Positions 37,501-39,535 of a DNA stretch of 64,000 bases are shown here, one piece after another. Positions within the stretch are counted from its first letter, which is position 1. Each line of letters begins with the position of its first letter. The notes under the pieces were generated by a model, which worked only from the letters and a program-made list of their open reading frames with translations, did not search any database and was not told the DNA's origin. The position numbers and the translations under genes are program-made. This DNA is from Pseudomonas sp. GOM7 (GTDB lineage Bacteria; Pseudomonadota; Gammaproteobacteria; Pseudomonadales; Pseudomonadaceae): positions 2,790,001-2,854,000 of the forward strand of contig NZ_CP113519.1 in NCBI RefSeq assembly GCF_026723825.1, in the 5' to 3' direction.

Positions 37501-39087
37501 ACCCAGTACGGCGACGAGCATCCACGGGCCGCGCTCCACGCAGATCGCGACCCGGTCATCGGGACCGACGCCCTGGCCGATCAGGTAATGCGCCACCTGG
37601 TTGGCCTGCGCGTTGAGTTGCGCGTAGCTCAGGTGGCTGCCTTCATGCAGCAGCGCCACGGCGTCCGGGCTTTGCCGTACCTGTGCCTCGAACAGCCCGT
37701 GCAGGGTGTGCGGATGGCTGGTGCTCGCCAGCGGCGGGTTCCAGGCCTGCAACTGGCGCAGTTCGTCCGGGGTGGCGAGCTCGAAGGCCTGCACGGCCAG
37801 CTCCGGGGCCTGCAAGCCTTGCTCGAGCACATGCATGAAACGCTCGGCCAGGCGCTCGATGTCCTGGTCGCGGAAGAACCCATGGTTGTAGATGAAGTGC
37901 AGCCACACCTCGTCGGTGTGCGGGTTGCTGCGAATGTGCAGGGCCAGCGGCGCCTGCTCGTGACCATTGCTGGCCTTGATCGAATAGGGACGCGTGTCGT
38001 CGAAGGCCAGCCGGTGGTCGGTCACCTCATAGGACACCGACACATCGAACACCTGGCCACGTCCGTCGCGCAAAAGCCCCAGCGAGCGGTTCAGGTCGCT
38101 CAGGGCGAAGCGCTGGGCGCGGTAGTCCTGGCGTAGCGTGCGGGTGATGCCGTCGACCAGTTCGGCGAAGCTCAGGTCGGTGCCGAAGTTCAGGCGCACC
38201 GCGCTGACCTGGGTGAACAGCCCCACGGTTTCGCGGAAGGTGGCGCTGGAACGGTTGAGTAGCGGCAGCCCGATGACCAGTTCGTCGCGCTGACGGGCGC
38301 GCAGCAGGTAGACGTAGACCGCCGCCAGCAGCACCTGGAAGCGCGAGGCCTGGCGGGCGTCGGCCAGGCGGTCGATGCCTGCCAGCAGGCTGGCTGGGTA
38401 GCGGCGGATCAGATGCCCGGAGGTATTGGGGTGCGCCCCGGCCAAGGGCTCGAACAGGGGCTCGGGCACCTGCCGGTACTTGTCCAGCCAGTAGGCACGG
38501 TCGCGCTCGAAGCGCCGTGAGCCACGGTAGGCGGCATCGTCCTCGACGTAGCGCAGGTAGGATGGCGCCTCGCCCGGCAGGGGTGCATCAGTGCTGTACA
38601 GCTCGCCCAGGTCGCGCAGCAGCAAGGCGATGCCCCAGCCATCGAGCACGATGTGGTGGGCCTGCACGCCGAGGTAGGACAGCGTGTCGCTGACCGCCAC
38701 CCACTGAAAACGCAGCAGCGAGGCCTCGTGCATCTGGAATGGCTGGCTGTGATAGCCCTGCAGCCAGGCCTGAGCGGCACCCTGCGGGTCACGCTCTTCG
38801 CGGGTGTCGTGCACCTGCACCGTCACCGGCAGGTCATCGACGAAGCTCTGCAACGGCAGGCCGTCCTCCCCCTGTCCTTCGCGCAGTACAGTGCGCAAGG
38901 CCGGGTGACGCCGCACCAGCCGGTCGACTGCCCGCTGCAGCCGCTCGGGGTCGAGCAGGCCGTCGATCTCCACGTGCCCGCAGATGTTGTAGAGCGGCAC
39001 CTGCGCCTGTACCGCCTGGTCCAGCCAGATGTCTTTTTGCGCCGAGGTCAAGGGGTGGAGGTTACCGAGCGAGCGGAACAGATTCAT
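10285..39087 (-). CDS. nine-module peptin lipopeptide synthetase (first protein of the line)
   Basis: A complete 9600-residue non-ribosomal peptide synthetase of roughly 1 MDa that starts a syringopeptin/corpeptin-type lipopeptide. It begins with a starter condensation domain (HPLTSAQKDIWLDQ; HHIVLDGWG near residue 147) expected to load an acyl chain. Nine C-A-T modules of about 1070 residues follow, with A3 (YTSGSTG) motifs near residues 611, 1696, 2781, 3844, 4910, 5957, 7021, 8089 and 9169. C domains 2-9 are of the dual condensation/epimerisation type, so most residues should be D. Codes read Thr-Pro-Ala-Ala-Ala-Val-Val-Thr-Gly; both Thr probably become dehydrobutyrine. The start ATG at 39087 has only a weak Shine-Dalgarno (GGGAA). 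A syr-syp-type box lies about 97 bases upstream. There is no thioesterase and no docking domain at the N-terminus, consistent with being first. Known syringopeptin systems, as I recall, split the first residues over two five-module proteins, so this nine-module form is a different partition. Confidence 0.97.
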   Translation of the reverse strand: MNLFRSLGNLHPLTSAQKDIWLDQAVQAQVPLYNICGHVEIDGLLDPERLQRAVDRLVRRHPALRTVLREGQGEDGLPLQSFVDDLPVTVQVHDTREERDPQGAAQAWLQGYHSQPFQMHEASLLRFQWVAVSDTLSYLGVQAHHIVLDGWGIALLLRDLGELYSTDAPLPGEAPSYLRYVEDDAAYRGSRRFERDRAYWLDKYRQVPEPLFEPLAGAHPNTSGHLIRRYPASLLAGIDRLADARQASRFQVLLAAVYVYLLRARQRDELVIGLPLLNRSSATFRETVGLFTQVSAVRLNFGTDLSFAELVDGITRTLRQDYRAQRFALSDLNRSLGLLRDGRGQVFDVSVSYEVTDHRLAFDDTRPYSIKASNGHEQAPLALHIRSNPHTDEVWLHFIYNHGFFRDQDIERLAERFMHVLEQGLQAPELAVQAFELATPDELRQLQAWNPPLASTSHPHTLHGLFEAQVRQSPDAVALLHEGSHLSYAQLNAQANQVAHYLIGQGVGPDDRVAICVERGPWMLVAVLGVLKAGAGYVPMDPTAPAERLAFMLEDCAPMALLSEPDVHARLPQQALALPGLAGPQTPALAEQPQHDPERADVQPQHLAYVIYTSGSTGLPKGVMVEHRNVTRLFSAAAPWLVFSEQDTWALFHSFAFDFSVWEIWGALLHGGRLLLVPQWVSRSPADFYNLLCDSQVTVLNQTPSAFRQLIAAQGQQPREHALRQVIFGGEALEPASLIPWYACPLNAQTHLYNLYGITETTVHVTCYPLSQADTLRSGSPIGRRLDDLRLYLLDAHGQPVPPGEVGELYVGGAGVARGYLNRPELNAERFLADPFVADAQARMYRSGDLARWLDDGSLDYLGRNDQQVKVRGFRIELGEIQARVARCQGVRDAVVVARDDGQGGKRLVCYLLAEPGVVLVPGELRAELAQHLADYMLPAAYVTLEAFPLTGNGKLDQKALPEPDDQAYVRSGFEAPQGPLEQTLARLWSELLGIEAISRHDHFFALGGDSLLAVKLAERLRGEGLDVEVRALFTEPSLAALASRVADSAPVAVPANRIPPGCTRLEPGMLALAELSQAQLDAVAEAVPGGAANIQDIYPLVPLQEGIFYHHLASTQGDPYLLQGTLRLADHAQVDGLVAALQAVIDRHDILRTGIAWEGLTTPMQVVWRQAPLRVREHRLAAADGDIAAQLKAALDPSHTRLDLRQAPMLELHLAEDPGQGWVAVLLFHHLIDDATSLGLLGQEIEAHLQGRQASLPASVPYRNYVAQTLLGSDRAAQEAFFRATLGDVDAPTLPFGVEQMPVDGQAVAQASLTLEAAQARRLRSQARELGVSVASLHHLAWAIVVGRLAGRDDVVFGTVLMGRLHAGLHAERALGMFINTLPLRLDTAASSVRAAARQAHERLAALLAHEHAPLALAQRCSGVAAPTPLFSALLNYRHGAVAAGEGERRWGGCVLVDGQERTHYPLSMSVDDLGERFELTAQMVQGIDAAQVVEMMHTTLQSLIDALEQPVEVALPELVCLPAARRQRLLHDFNATASAYPTGQLVHELVEAQAARQPDALAVSFQGQHLSYEQLNRQANQLAHRLRELGAAADQRVAICCQRGPEMVVGLLAILKSGAGYVPLDPDYPDERLTYMLGDSAPQVLLTQAALHPRLAQAACPVLLLDDLSHFAAHSAENPARLEQGADSLAYVIYTSGSTGQPKGVAMPHAPLVNLLHWQVDQGAGDAPATLQFAALGFDVAFQEIFTALSQGAPLSLIPAELRLDFPALFEHLCHAEIARLYLPCLALQALAEAFVANPALQALPCRLREVITAGEQLRITAPIRALFEHLPQCRLHNHYGPTESHVTSAYTLPADVAQWPSLPPIGRPIGNTRLYLLDASGQPVPEGIAGEIHIGGACLARGYLNREPLTAERFIADPFSDDPAQRLYKTGDLGRYAQDGVIEYLGRNDDQVKIRGFRVELGEVETRLAEHPALRDVAVKALPAEAGPRLVAWFTQQPGIAAPSADELRAYLQAQLPDYMVPAAWVALAAMPVSANGKLDRRALPAPGEDAFASQAYEAPQGELEITLAALWSELLGVARVGRHDHFFALGGHSLLAVRLIERLRSMGLQADVRVLFSQPTLAALAAAVGRDEPQLQVPYNRIPADCSRITPDMLALVELNQASLDALAAQVPGGAANIQDIYPLAPLQEGILYHHLRAGQGDPYLLQASFAVGSREQFDAFVEALHKVIERHDILRTALAWEGMPQPLQVVLRDAPLSVETLTLDGAQGPVIEQLQALYDPRQCRLDLRQAPLMRLVCAEDAANQRWVAVLLFHHIAMDHVALEVMQEEMQALLSGQEHHLAEPVPYRQYVAQARLGVSQARHEAFFTQMLSDVETPTLPLDLQQVQGDGQGVLEHQLQLPTALSLRLRDLARQYGVSPASLHHLAWAQVLGALAGRDDVVFGTVLLGRMHSGQGAERALGMFINTLPLRVALGEVTVRQALADTHARLTALLGHEHAPLALAQRCSAVPAALPLFSALLNYRHSPQQPEDAERQWAGVQVLHVEERTNYPFMLSVDDLGEGFLLTVQTVAQVSPQRVADYMHTALDSLAQALQHPDAPLHGVTVLPPAERSQLFDAFNATAMNYPAQQTLQGLFEEQAARTPTASAVAHGDTVLSYAELNAHANALAKHLIAQGVVPDARVGICLQRGAPMLVAMLAVLKAGGAYVPLDPNYPAERIAYMLQDSEPAAVIGQDATLALLGDRAVVNLDSFNWICDVQANPVVPGLTSSNLAYLIYTSGSTGLPKGVMIEHRNAVNFLTWAQQAFEPEVLKDTLFSTSLNFDLAVYECFAPLTTGGCVHVVENALAAREANVSLINTVPSALKALLESGGLSEGVHTVNVAGEALKGSLVDKLFAETSVQRLCNLYGPSETTTYSSWVAMDRADGFVPHIGKPVGNTQFYLLDEHRQPVPLGVAGELYIGGAGVARGYLNRDELTAERFLADPFSREPGARMYRTGDLARWLADGNLEYLGRNDDQVKIRGFRIELGEIEARLAAFDGVQDVVVMAREDVPGDLRLVAYYTGAEQLDIQNLREHLQGQLPEYMVPAAYVYLDALPLTPNGKLDRKALPVPGADALISRGYEAPQTDTERKLASIWQTLLGVEQVGRHDNFFEQGGHSLLAVSLVERMREQGLSADVRVLFSQPTLAALAAAVGGSHDVQVPDNLIPEGCTRITPQLLPLVSLQQGEIDRIVAQIPGGAANIQDIYPLAPLQEGILFHHLSAEQGDPYVLQAVFAFDGQARLQAFAEALQQVIDRHDVLRTSLLWEGLSTPVQVVWRQAALSVEPAPLAVDQADVVASLLAQFDARQQRLDLAQAPLLRLAHAEDKANRRWLAVLRFHHVVLDHAALEVVNQEMQALLLGHGQALSQPVPYRNYVAQARQGLSAEAHEAFFRAQLGSLAEPTLPYGLAPRDDAGQPIDEQRLRLPHTLSLRLRAQARRLGVSAASLHHVAWARVLGAASGRNDVVFGTVLLGRLGGGQGSDRALGMFINTLPLRVNLGDAGLVEGVKTTHANLSELLAHEHAPLALAQRCSGVAAPTPLFSALLNYRHSSAEAMADAAGWQGIEILATKEHTHYPLTLAVDDLGEAFELSVQVEAQVGAQHVLGQVLTALQGLVEALEQDSRQPLQVLPVLPAEQRHLLFEQFNATAMSYPEQQTLQGLFEEQAARTPTASAVAHGDTVLSYAELNARANVLAQHLIALGVVPDARVGICLQRGTSMLVAMLSVLKAGGAYVPLDPNYPAERIAYMLADSEPAAVIGQDATLELLGDRSVVNLDGFDWAAGKGMGNPVVPGLSSSNLAYLIYTSGSTGLPKGVMIEHRNAVNFLTWAQQAFEPEVLQNTLFSTSLNFDLAVYECFAPLTTGGCVHVVENALAAREANISLINTVPSALKALLESGGLSEGVHTVNVAGEALKGSLVDKLFAETSVQRLCNLYGPSETTTYSSWVAMDRADGFVPHIGKPVGNTRFYLLDEHRQPVPLGVAGELYIGGAGVARGYLNRDDLTAERFLADPFSAEAGVRMYRTGDLARWLADGNLEYLGRNDDQVKIRGFRIELGEIEARLAAFDGVQDAVVMAREDVPGDLRLVAYYTGAEPLDIQSLREHLQGQLPEYMIPAAYVYLQALPLTPNGKLDRKALPAPGADAVISRGYEAPQTDRERTLATIWQSLLGVEQVGRHDNFFELGGHSLLAVSLVERMREQGLSADVRVLFNQPSLAALAAAVGESTDLEVPDNLIPAGCTRITPQLLPLVTLQQAEIDHITAQIPGGAANIQDIYPLAPLQEGILYHHLSAKAGDPYVLQATFRFDDHTRLEAFVQALQAVIDRHDILRTSVHWQGLAIPVQVVWRQAPLATEIVELDQPDSDPVAALRARYSTEQQYLDLTLAPLMHLACAKAEGNTAGRQGWVALLRFHHLALDHTALAEVSNEMQALLQGLGDTLNTPMPYRNYVAQARRGISDEAHEAFFLAQLGDVDEPTLPYGLVQSDNQEPSEHRQALLPSLSQRLRREARRLGVSAASLHHLAWARVLGAASGRDDVVFGTVLLGRLNGGQGSDRALGMFINTLPLRINLADMPLPAALKTTHANLSELLIHEHAPLALAQRCSGVAAPAPLFSALLNYRHSTDHLALASAWHGIEVMQAHERTHYPLTLSVDDRGESFELTVQVEPRIDAQSVLEQMLTVLEALVEALERGTQVPLRALPVLPAEQRHLLFEQFNATAMSYPEQQTLQGLFEEQAARTPTAPAVAHGDTVLSYAELNARANVLAQHLIAQGVVPDARVGICLQRGTSMLVAMLAVLKAGGAYVPLDPNYPAERIAYMLQDSEPAAVIGQDATLELLGDRSVVNIDGFDWNCDVQGNPVVPGLTSANLAYLIYTSGSTGLPKGVMIEHRNAVNFLTWAQQAFEPEVLKDTLFSTSLNFDLAVYECFAPLTTGGCVHVVENALAAREANVSLINTVPSALKALLESGGLNEGVHTVNVAGEALKGSLVDKLFAETSVQRLCNLYGPSETTTYSSWVAMDRADGFAAHIGKPVANTRFYLLDEHRQPVPLGVPGELYIGGAGVARGYLNRDDLTAERFITHAEFGRLYRTGDLARWLQDGNLEYLGRNDDQVKIRGFRIELGEIEARLAAFDGVQDAVVMAREDVPGDLRLVAYYTGAEQQDIQSLREHLQGQLPDYMVPAAYVYLDALPLTPNGKLDRKALPVPGADALISRGYEAPQSDTERTLVTIWQTLLGVEQVGRHDNFFELGGHSLLAVSLVERMREQGLSADVRVLFSQPTLAALAAAVGGNHDVLVPDNLIPAGCTQITPELLPLVSLQQAEIDHITAQIPGGAANIQDIYPLAPLQEGILYHHLSAERDDPYARQAAFQFDSHERLSAFAQALQQVIDRHDMLRSSVHWQGLAAPVQVVWRQARLQLQAVDTDEQGQIQCSAATFDLGQAPQLRLLCAPLGSGPRWQALLQFHHLALDHTALKTITQEIQALLQGQGDSLGAPVPYRNYVVQARLGVSDQAHEAFFRAQLGSVDEPTLPYGLAQNDGQDLSEYRLVLSPALSQRLRTQARRLGVSAASLHHLAWARVLGAASGRDDVVFGTVLLGRLSGGQGSDRALGMFINTLPLRVDVGAMTLAEAVKRTHANLSELLAHEHAPLALAQRCSGVAAPAPLFTALLNYRHSADAAQAGTHPIWEGIEAVAAQERTHYPLTLSVDDLGDTFALSVLAAPGVAAERVAEHMRNALQGLAQGLEHNLKTPLCKVPVLAADERAQVLGFNPAASDYPREQTLHSLFAAQAQSSPDALAVIDGEVQLNYVELNARANQLAHHLVAQGVVPGSKIALLLPRSADLLIAQLAVLKCAAAYVPLDVHAPMERQAFMLDDCQAVCLISLSHEPGAHDLPRLDLDRLDLSGQATHDLTVEQAADTPAYVMYTSGSTGQPKGVVVPHRAIARLVLNNGYAEFNAQDRVAFAANPAFDASTLEVWAPLLNGGAVVVVEQNVLLNRSRFTALLTEQAVTVLWLTAGLFHQYAASLYGAFSRLRCLIVGGDVLDPAVIAGVLENGAPQHLLNGYGPTEATTFSSTYEIREAGQGSVPIGRPLANTQLYVLDAQQQLAPLGVAGELYIGGDGLAVGYLNQPELTAERFIQHAELGRLYRTGDLVRWLADGNLEYLGRNDNQIKLRGFRIELGEIEASLARYNGIEASAVLLREDTPGDKRLVAYFTAAQAVAIEALRDHLQGELPEYMVPSAYVQLDSLPLTANGKLDRKALPAPDASALLSRAYEAPQTDTERTLAAIWQSLLGVEQVGRHDNFFELGGHSLLAVSLVERMREQGLSADVRVLFSQPSLAALAAAVGESTDIKVPENLIPPGCTRITPELLPLVELQQSEIDRIVAAIPGGAANIQDIYPLAPLQEGILYHHLSAEASDPYVLQATFRFADQSRLEAFAQALQAVIDRHDILRTSVHWQGLAQPLQVVWRQAPLARDTLEFDAPDGDLLAALQARYSNERQRLDLARAPLLHLACSPVPGTQGWVALLRFHHLVLDHTALEVVNQEMQAVLQGQGDSLGAPVPYRNYVAQARLGVSDAAHEAFFRAQLGSVEEPTLAYGLAHHDGQGLSEYRLALSAALSQRLRSQARRLGVSAASLHHLAWARVLGAASGRDDVVFGTVLFGRLSGGQGSDRALGMFINTLPLRVDVGAMTLAEAVKRTHANLSELLAHEHAPLALAQRCSGVAAPAPLFSALLNYRHSADAEQAGAHPAWQGIEALAAQERTHYPLTLSVDDLGDTFALSVLAAPGVAAERVAEHMHNALLGLAQALEHDLETPLCAVPVLADAEREQVLSFNPAASDYPREQSLHSLFAAQAQTSPDALAVIDGEAQLSYAELNSRANQLAHHLVAQGVVPGSKIALLLPRSADLLIAQLAVLKCAAAYVPLDVHAPVERQAFMLDDCQAVCLISLSHEPAVHELPRVDLDRLDLSGQATHDLTVEQAADTPAYVMYTSGSTGQPKGVVVPHRAVARLVINNGYAEFNANDRVAFAANPAFDASTLEVWAPLLNGGAVVVVEQNVLLDRARFAALLDKQAVSVLWMTAGLFHQYAASLYPAFSRLRYLIVGGDVLDPAVIAGVLKNGAPQHLLNGYGPTEATTFSSTYEIREAGQGSVPIGRPLANTQLYVLDAQQQFAPLGVAGELYIGGDGLAVGYLNQPELTAERFIQHPQLGRLYRTGDLVRWLVDGNLEYLGRNDSQIKLRGFRIELGEIEARLAQFENFQESAVLLREDTPGDKRLVAYFTAAQAVAIEALRDHLQGELPEYMLPSAYVQLDSLPLTANGKLDRKALPAPDASALLSRAYEAPQTDTECTLAAIWQTLLGVEQVGRHDNFFELGGHSLLVVSLVERMREQGLSADVRVLFSQPTLAALAAAVGENTDIEVPANLIPQGCTRITPELLPLVELQQTEIDRIVSAIPGGAANIQDIYPLAPLQEGILYHHLSAEQGDPYVLQSQYAFASQAHLQAFIQALQQVVVRHDILRTSVHWHALNNPVQVVCREARLLPEWLTLDATAGDIAAQLGQRFDATHYRLDLTRAPLLHLACAEDAANGRWVLNLLFHHLVLDHTALAVVQAEMQALLLGQGDSLAAAAPYRNYVAQARLGVSAEAHEAFFREQLADVTEPTLPFGEYDVQGDGQGIEEAKRLLPEALSAALRAQARQWGVSAASLLHLGWARVLGVTSGRSDVVFGTVLLGRLQAGVGAERALGMFINTLPLRLNLEGLSVAQGVRTAHAQLTELLAHEHASLALAQRCSGIQGQAPLFSALLNYRHSAADDSQQSTQAWDGMQALNGRERTNYPLALNVDDLGEGFEITALATVSIGAQRVCDYLQSVLEALVAALQHAPDSALEQVSLLRGAERQRLLALGGDTQPCANTPAVHRQFEAQALARPQAIALRYEEQSLTYGELNARANQVAHHLLAQGIGADDRVALCLARGPQLIVGLLGVLKAGAGYVPLDPDYPAERLTYQLQDCAPKAVLIQGATVGLLDTVAPLIDMDSLGDQPQGNPDVEVSASHLAYVIYTSGSTGLPKGVQVEHGNVSRLFSATQAQFNFGTSDVWTLFHSVAFDFSVWEIWGALAHGGELVIVPYAVSRSPQDFYELLCERGVTVLNQTPSAFRSLIAAQASSEQSHSLRQVIFGGEALDTALLKPWYAQVRNAGTQLVNMYGITETTVHVTYRALTPADALAGVSPIGQALADLSIYVLDANLEPLPEGVIGELYVGGAGVARGYLNRPELNAERFIQHPTLGRLYRTGDLARWSLDGELQYLGRNDDQVKIRGFRIELGEIEAQLQTCAGVSEAVVIAREDVPGDKRLVAYVMGEGDLDAASLRSQLQTRLAEHLLPAAYVVMQQWPLTANGKLDRKALPAPDASALASRAYEAPQTDTERTLAQLWAELLQLEQVGRHDHFFELGGHSLLAVKLIERMRQQGLSADVRVLFNQPTLAALAAAVGAEQTPQVEVPPNLISAGCTQITPELLPLIELDQASIDQITRGVPGGAANVQDIYPLAPLQEGILYHHLIAEQGDPYLQYALLAFDSRTRLQQFADALQQVIDHHDILRTAVQWENLAQPVQVVWRQAPLPVELVTLPDAAGSVAELLCAALDPRQQRLDLRQAPLMHIGYAEDAENGRWLGVLRFHHLVDDATSLSRMGDDIQALLAGQGRQALPTQVPYRNYVAQARLGVSNAEHEAFFREQLGDISEPTLPFGLRDVQGDGSDIEEVRQPVAAHLAEALRQQARRLGVSLASLYHLAWAQVLGALTGQADVVFGTVLSGRLQAGEGSDRALGMFINTLPLRVSLAGHTALQGVAATHARLNALLAHEHASLVLAQRCSGVAGNVPLFSALINYRHTDGSAGETAGWEGISLLEGQERTNYPLTLSVDDGGSQFAFSVMAPAEVGAARLCGYVEQALRGLAEALDAAPSPALSRLGIVPAAERQRLLYEFNATVADYPRQATLQDLFEAQAQRTPHQVAVSFGERQLSYAELERQANRLAHHLQPLLDGRNAPVALCVPRGLPMLVGLLGILKAGGCYVPLDPAYPAERLDYMLQDSAPVALLTLDGTAGPLTAEGIPLIALADDAARQHQPDTPPVCERAPEHLAYVIYTSGSTGQPKGVMVEQRGLVNLLWAMAELTDLQAHDRLLALTTLGFDIAGLELYLPLIRGACCVLLAREQAQDAQRLAAAIERSEATLMQATPATWRMLLDSGWAGAPGLKALCGGEALPSELARRLRPRVAKLWNVYGPTETTIWSSAGEVLDAAFEGATVSIGRPLANTRFYLLDEQQQPVPEGGVGELYIGGDGVARGYLNRAALSAERFLNDPFVPGARMYRTGDLARYRSDASLEFLGRNDFQVKIRGHRIELGEIEARLAAQAQVRQAVVGAVPDASGELRLVAWFTTEAGMPEPETLRAHLLAELPAWMVPSAYVHLAALPLTPNGKLDRKALPAPQDGALAQTDYEAPQGEDECSMAALWAAVLNVERVGRHDDFFALGGHSLLAVSLMEKLRQVGLEADVKLLFEQPTLAQYVAALEKTEIVL
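10808..12086 (-). repeat. Gly-type A-domain direct repeat, copy in module 9
   Basis: Partner of 990-2268 in the next gene. The near-identity over one A domain points to recent duplication or gene conversion between modules 9 and 12. Confidence 0.85.
13535..16754 (-). other. peptin module 8: dual C/E - A (Thr, to Dhb) - T
   Basis: The C domain has HHLSAEQGD and HHLVLDHTAL. A motifs [24 protein letters not shown] and NMYGITETTVH give D-F-W-N-I-G-M-V-H, Thr. The next C domain has the DDATS signature also found after module 1, which supports Dhb at this position. Confidence 0.85.
16755..19949 (-). other. peptin module 7: C/E with altered His motif - A (Val) - T
   Basis: The C domain begins HHLSAEASD (G replaced by S); catalytic motif HHLVLDHTAL. 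The A code D-A-L-W-I-G-G-T-F reads as Val. DNA is near-identical to modules 6 and 10 over A and T. Confidence 0.75.
16755..21670 (-). repeat. near-identical Val-type A-T units (modules 6 and 7; third copy in module 10)
   Basis: The A domain, T domain and beginning of the following C domain are near-identical between modules 6 and 7, spaced about 3.19 kb. A third copy lies at about 6.9-8.65 kb in the next gene. The repeated unit is larger than the Gly repeat, which is confined to the A domain. Confidence 0.75.
19950..23119 (-). other. peptin module 6: C/E with altered His motif - A (Val) - T
   Basis: The C domain begins HHLSAERDD, with the G of HHxxxxGD replaced by D; catalytic motif HHLALDHTAL. 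The A code D-A-L-W-I-G-G-T-F reads as Val. T domain is FFELGGHSL. Confidence 0.75.
23120..26299 (-). other. peptin module 5: dual C/E - A (Ala) - T
   Basis: The C domain has HHLSAKAGD and HHLALDHTAL. The A code is D-L-Y-N-N-A-L-T-Y (Ala). The A domain is slightly shorter than in modules 3 and 4 between the ERF and YRTGDL motifs. Confidence 0.75.
23640..31235 (-). repeat. three near-identical Ala-type A-domain copies (modules 3, 4, 5)
   Basis: Modules 3, 4 and 5 carry long stretches of near-identical DNA over the A domain, spaced about 3.2 kb apart (around 30.0-31.2, 26.8-28.0 and 23.6-24.8 kb). Whole blocks from the C-A linker through the NTVPSAL region match with few changes. Confidence 0.8.
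26300..29494 (-). other. peptin module 4: dual C/E - A (Ala) - T
   Basis: The C domain has HHLSAEQGD and HHVVLDHAAL. The A code is the same D-L-Y-N-N-A-L-T-Y as modules 3 and 5, with near-identical DNA over the A domain. T domain is FFELGGHSL. Confidence 0.75.
29495..32684 (-). other. peptin module 3: dual C/E - A (Ala) - T
   Basis: The C domain has HHLRAGQGD and HHIAMDHVAL. A motifs FDLAVYECF, LINTVPSAL, VNVAGE and NLYGPSETTTY give D-L-Y-N-N-A-L-T-Y, the Ala-type code of Pseudomonas peptins. The T domain reads FFEQGGHSL, with Q where the next modules have L. Confidence 0.75.
32685..35944 (-). other. peptin module 2: dual C (HHLIDDATS) - A (Pro) - T
   Basis: The C domain has HHLASTQGD at its start and the unusual catalytic string HHLIDDATSL. 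A motifs FDVAFQEIF, RLYLPCLAL, VITAGEQ and NHYGPTESHV give D-V-Q-Y-I-A-H-V, Pro. T domain is FFALGGHSL. Confidence 0.85.
35945..39087 (-). other. peptin module 1: starter C - A (Thr, to Dhb) - T
   Basis: Starter C domain with HHIVLDGWG. A motifs [24 protein letters not shown] and NLYGITETTVH give D-F-W-N-I-G-L-V-H, Thr. The T domain carries GGDSL, unlike the GGHSL of the later modules. Confidence 0.85.
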
Positions 39088-39184
39088 GCGTGATTTCCCA
39101 TAGCATCGTGACGGCCGGGCACGCCCTCCACGGGCGAACCTGTCCCTGTGCCGGGGACTTTAATCAGACGCTGGTGGTGGTGTA

Positions 39185-39204
39185 TGTCACGCAAATCCCG
39201 GACA
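39185..39204 (-). promoter_or_regulatory. syr-syp-type box for the peptin synthetase
   Basis: TGTCACG-N6-CCGGACA matches the SalA/SyrF-recognised syr-syp box TGtCccgN6cggGaCA. It lies about 97 bases before the peptin synthetase start. An ATTAAA-like hexamer follows about 20 bases from the gene-proximal edge. Confidence 0.75.
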
Positions 39205-39230
39205 AGCTGTCCCCGATTCGCCGTGGTGGC

Positions 39231-39250
39231 TGTCCGGTTTTCCGATGACA
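39231..39250 (+). promoter_or_regulatory. syr-syp-type box for the small DUF2158-like gene
   Basis: TGTCCGG-N6-GATGACA, a second 20-bp box in the same divergent region, in inverted polarity relative to 39185. It ends 75 bases before the ATG at 39326. TCGAAT about 22 bases downstream could serve as -10. Confidence 0.65.
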
Positions 39251-39325
39251 GACAAGGGCCTGCGTCGCTGCTCGAATGCCTGCGAACGGGCGCGCACGGG
39301 GCGAGCCCTTCCAGGAGGCAGGCTG

Positions 39326-39529
39326 ATGAATGATTTCGAGGCGGGACAGTACGTGCGCCTGCGCGCAGGCGGACGAATCATGCGGGTGATCGCGGCACCA
39401 CCCTTTGAAAGCCCGTTGGTGGCCTGTGAATACCGCGAGAAGCATCGGCGGGTGACTGGCCTCTATGCAGCCAGCGCCCTGATAAGGGCACCCGCGCCGC
39501 ACCAGGTGGCGAGCGCCAGGAGCGGATGA
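39326..39529 (+). CDS. small DUF2158/YodC-like protein
   Basis: A 67-residue protein (begins MNDFEAGQYVRLRAGGRIM). The pattern of a short beta-rich opening 'F..G..V.L.(S/A)GG..M.V' resembles the DUF2158/YodC family of small proteins of unknown function. The ATG at 39326 is chosen over the upstream in-frame ATG at 39245 because a strong AGGAGG sits 7 bases before it. The gene diverges from the peptin synthetase, shares its double-box promoter region, and converges on the LysE-family gene with 6 bases between stops. No signal peptide or membrane segment is visible. Its role in the island is unknown. The coding call is supported by the ribosome binding site and tight packing; the family call is by eye. 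Confidence 0.7.
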   Translation: MNDFEAGQYVRLRAGGRIMRVIAAPPFESPLVACEYREKHRRVTGLYAASALIRAPAPHQVASARSG

Positions 39530-39535
39530 AACGGC

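Noticed and set aside
39209..39228. A third box candidate starting TGTCCCC in the peptin promoter region
   Set aside because: It has one half-site only; no GACA occurs at the required spacing.
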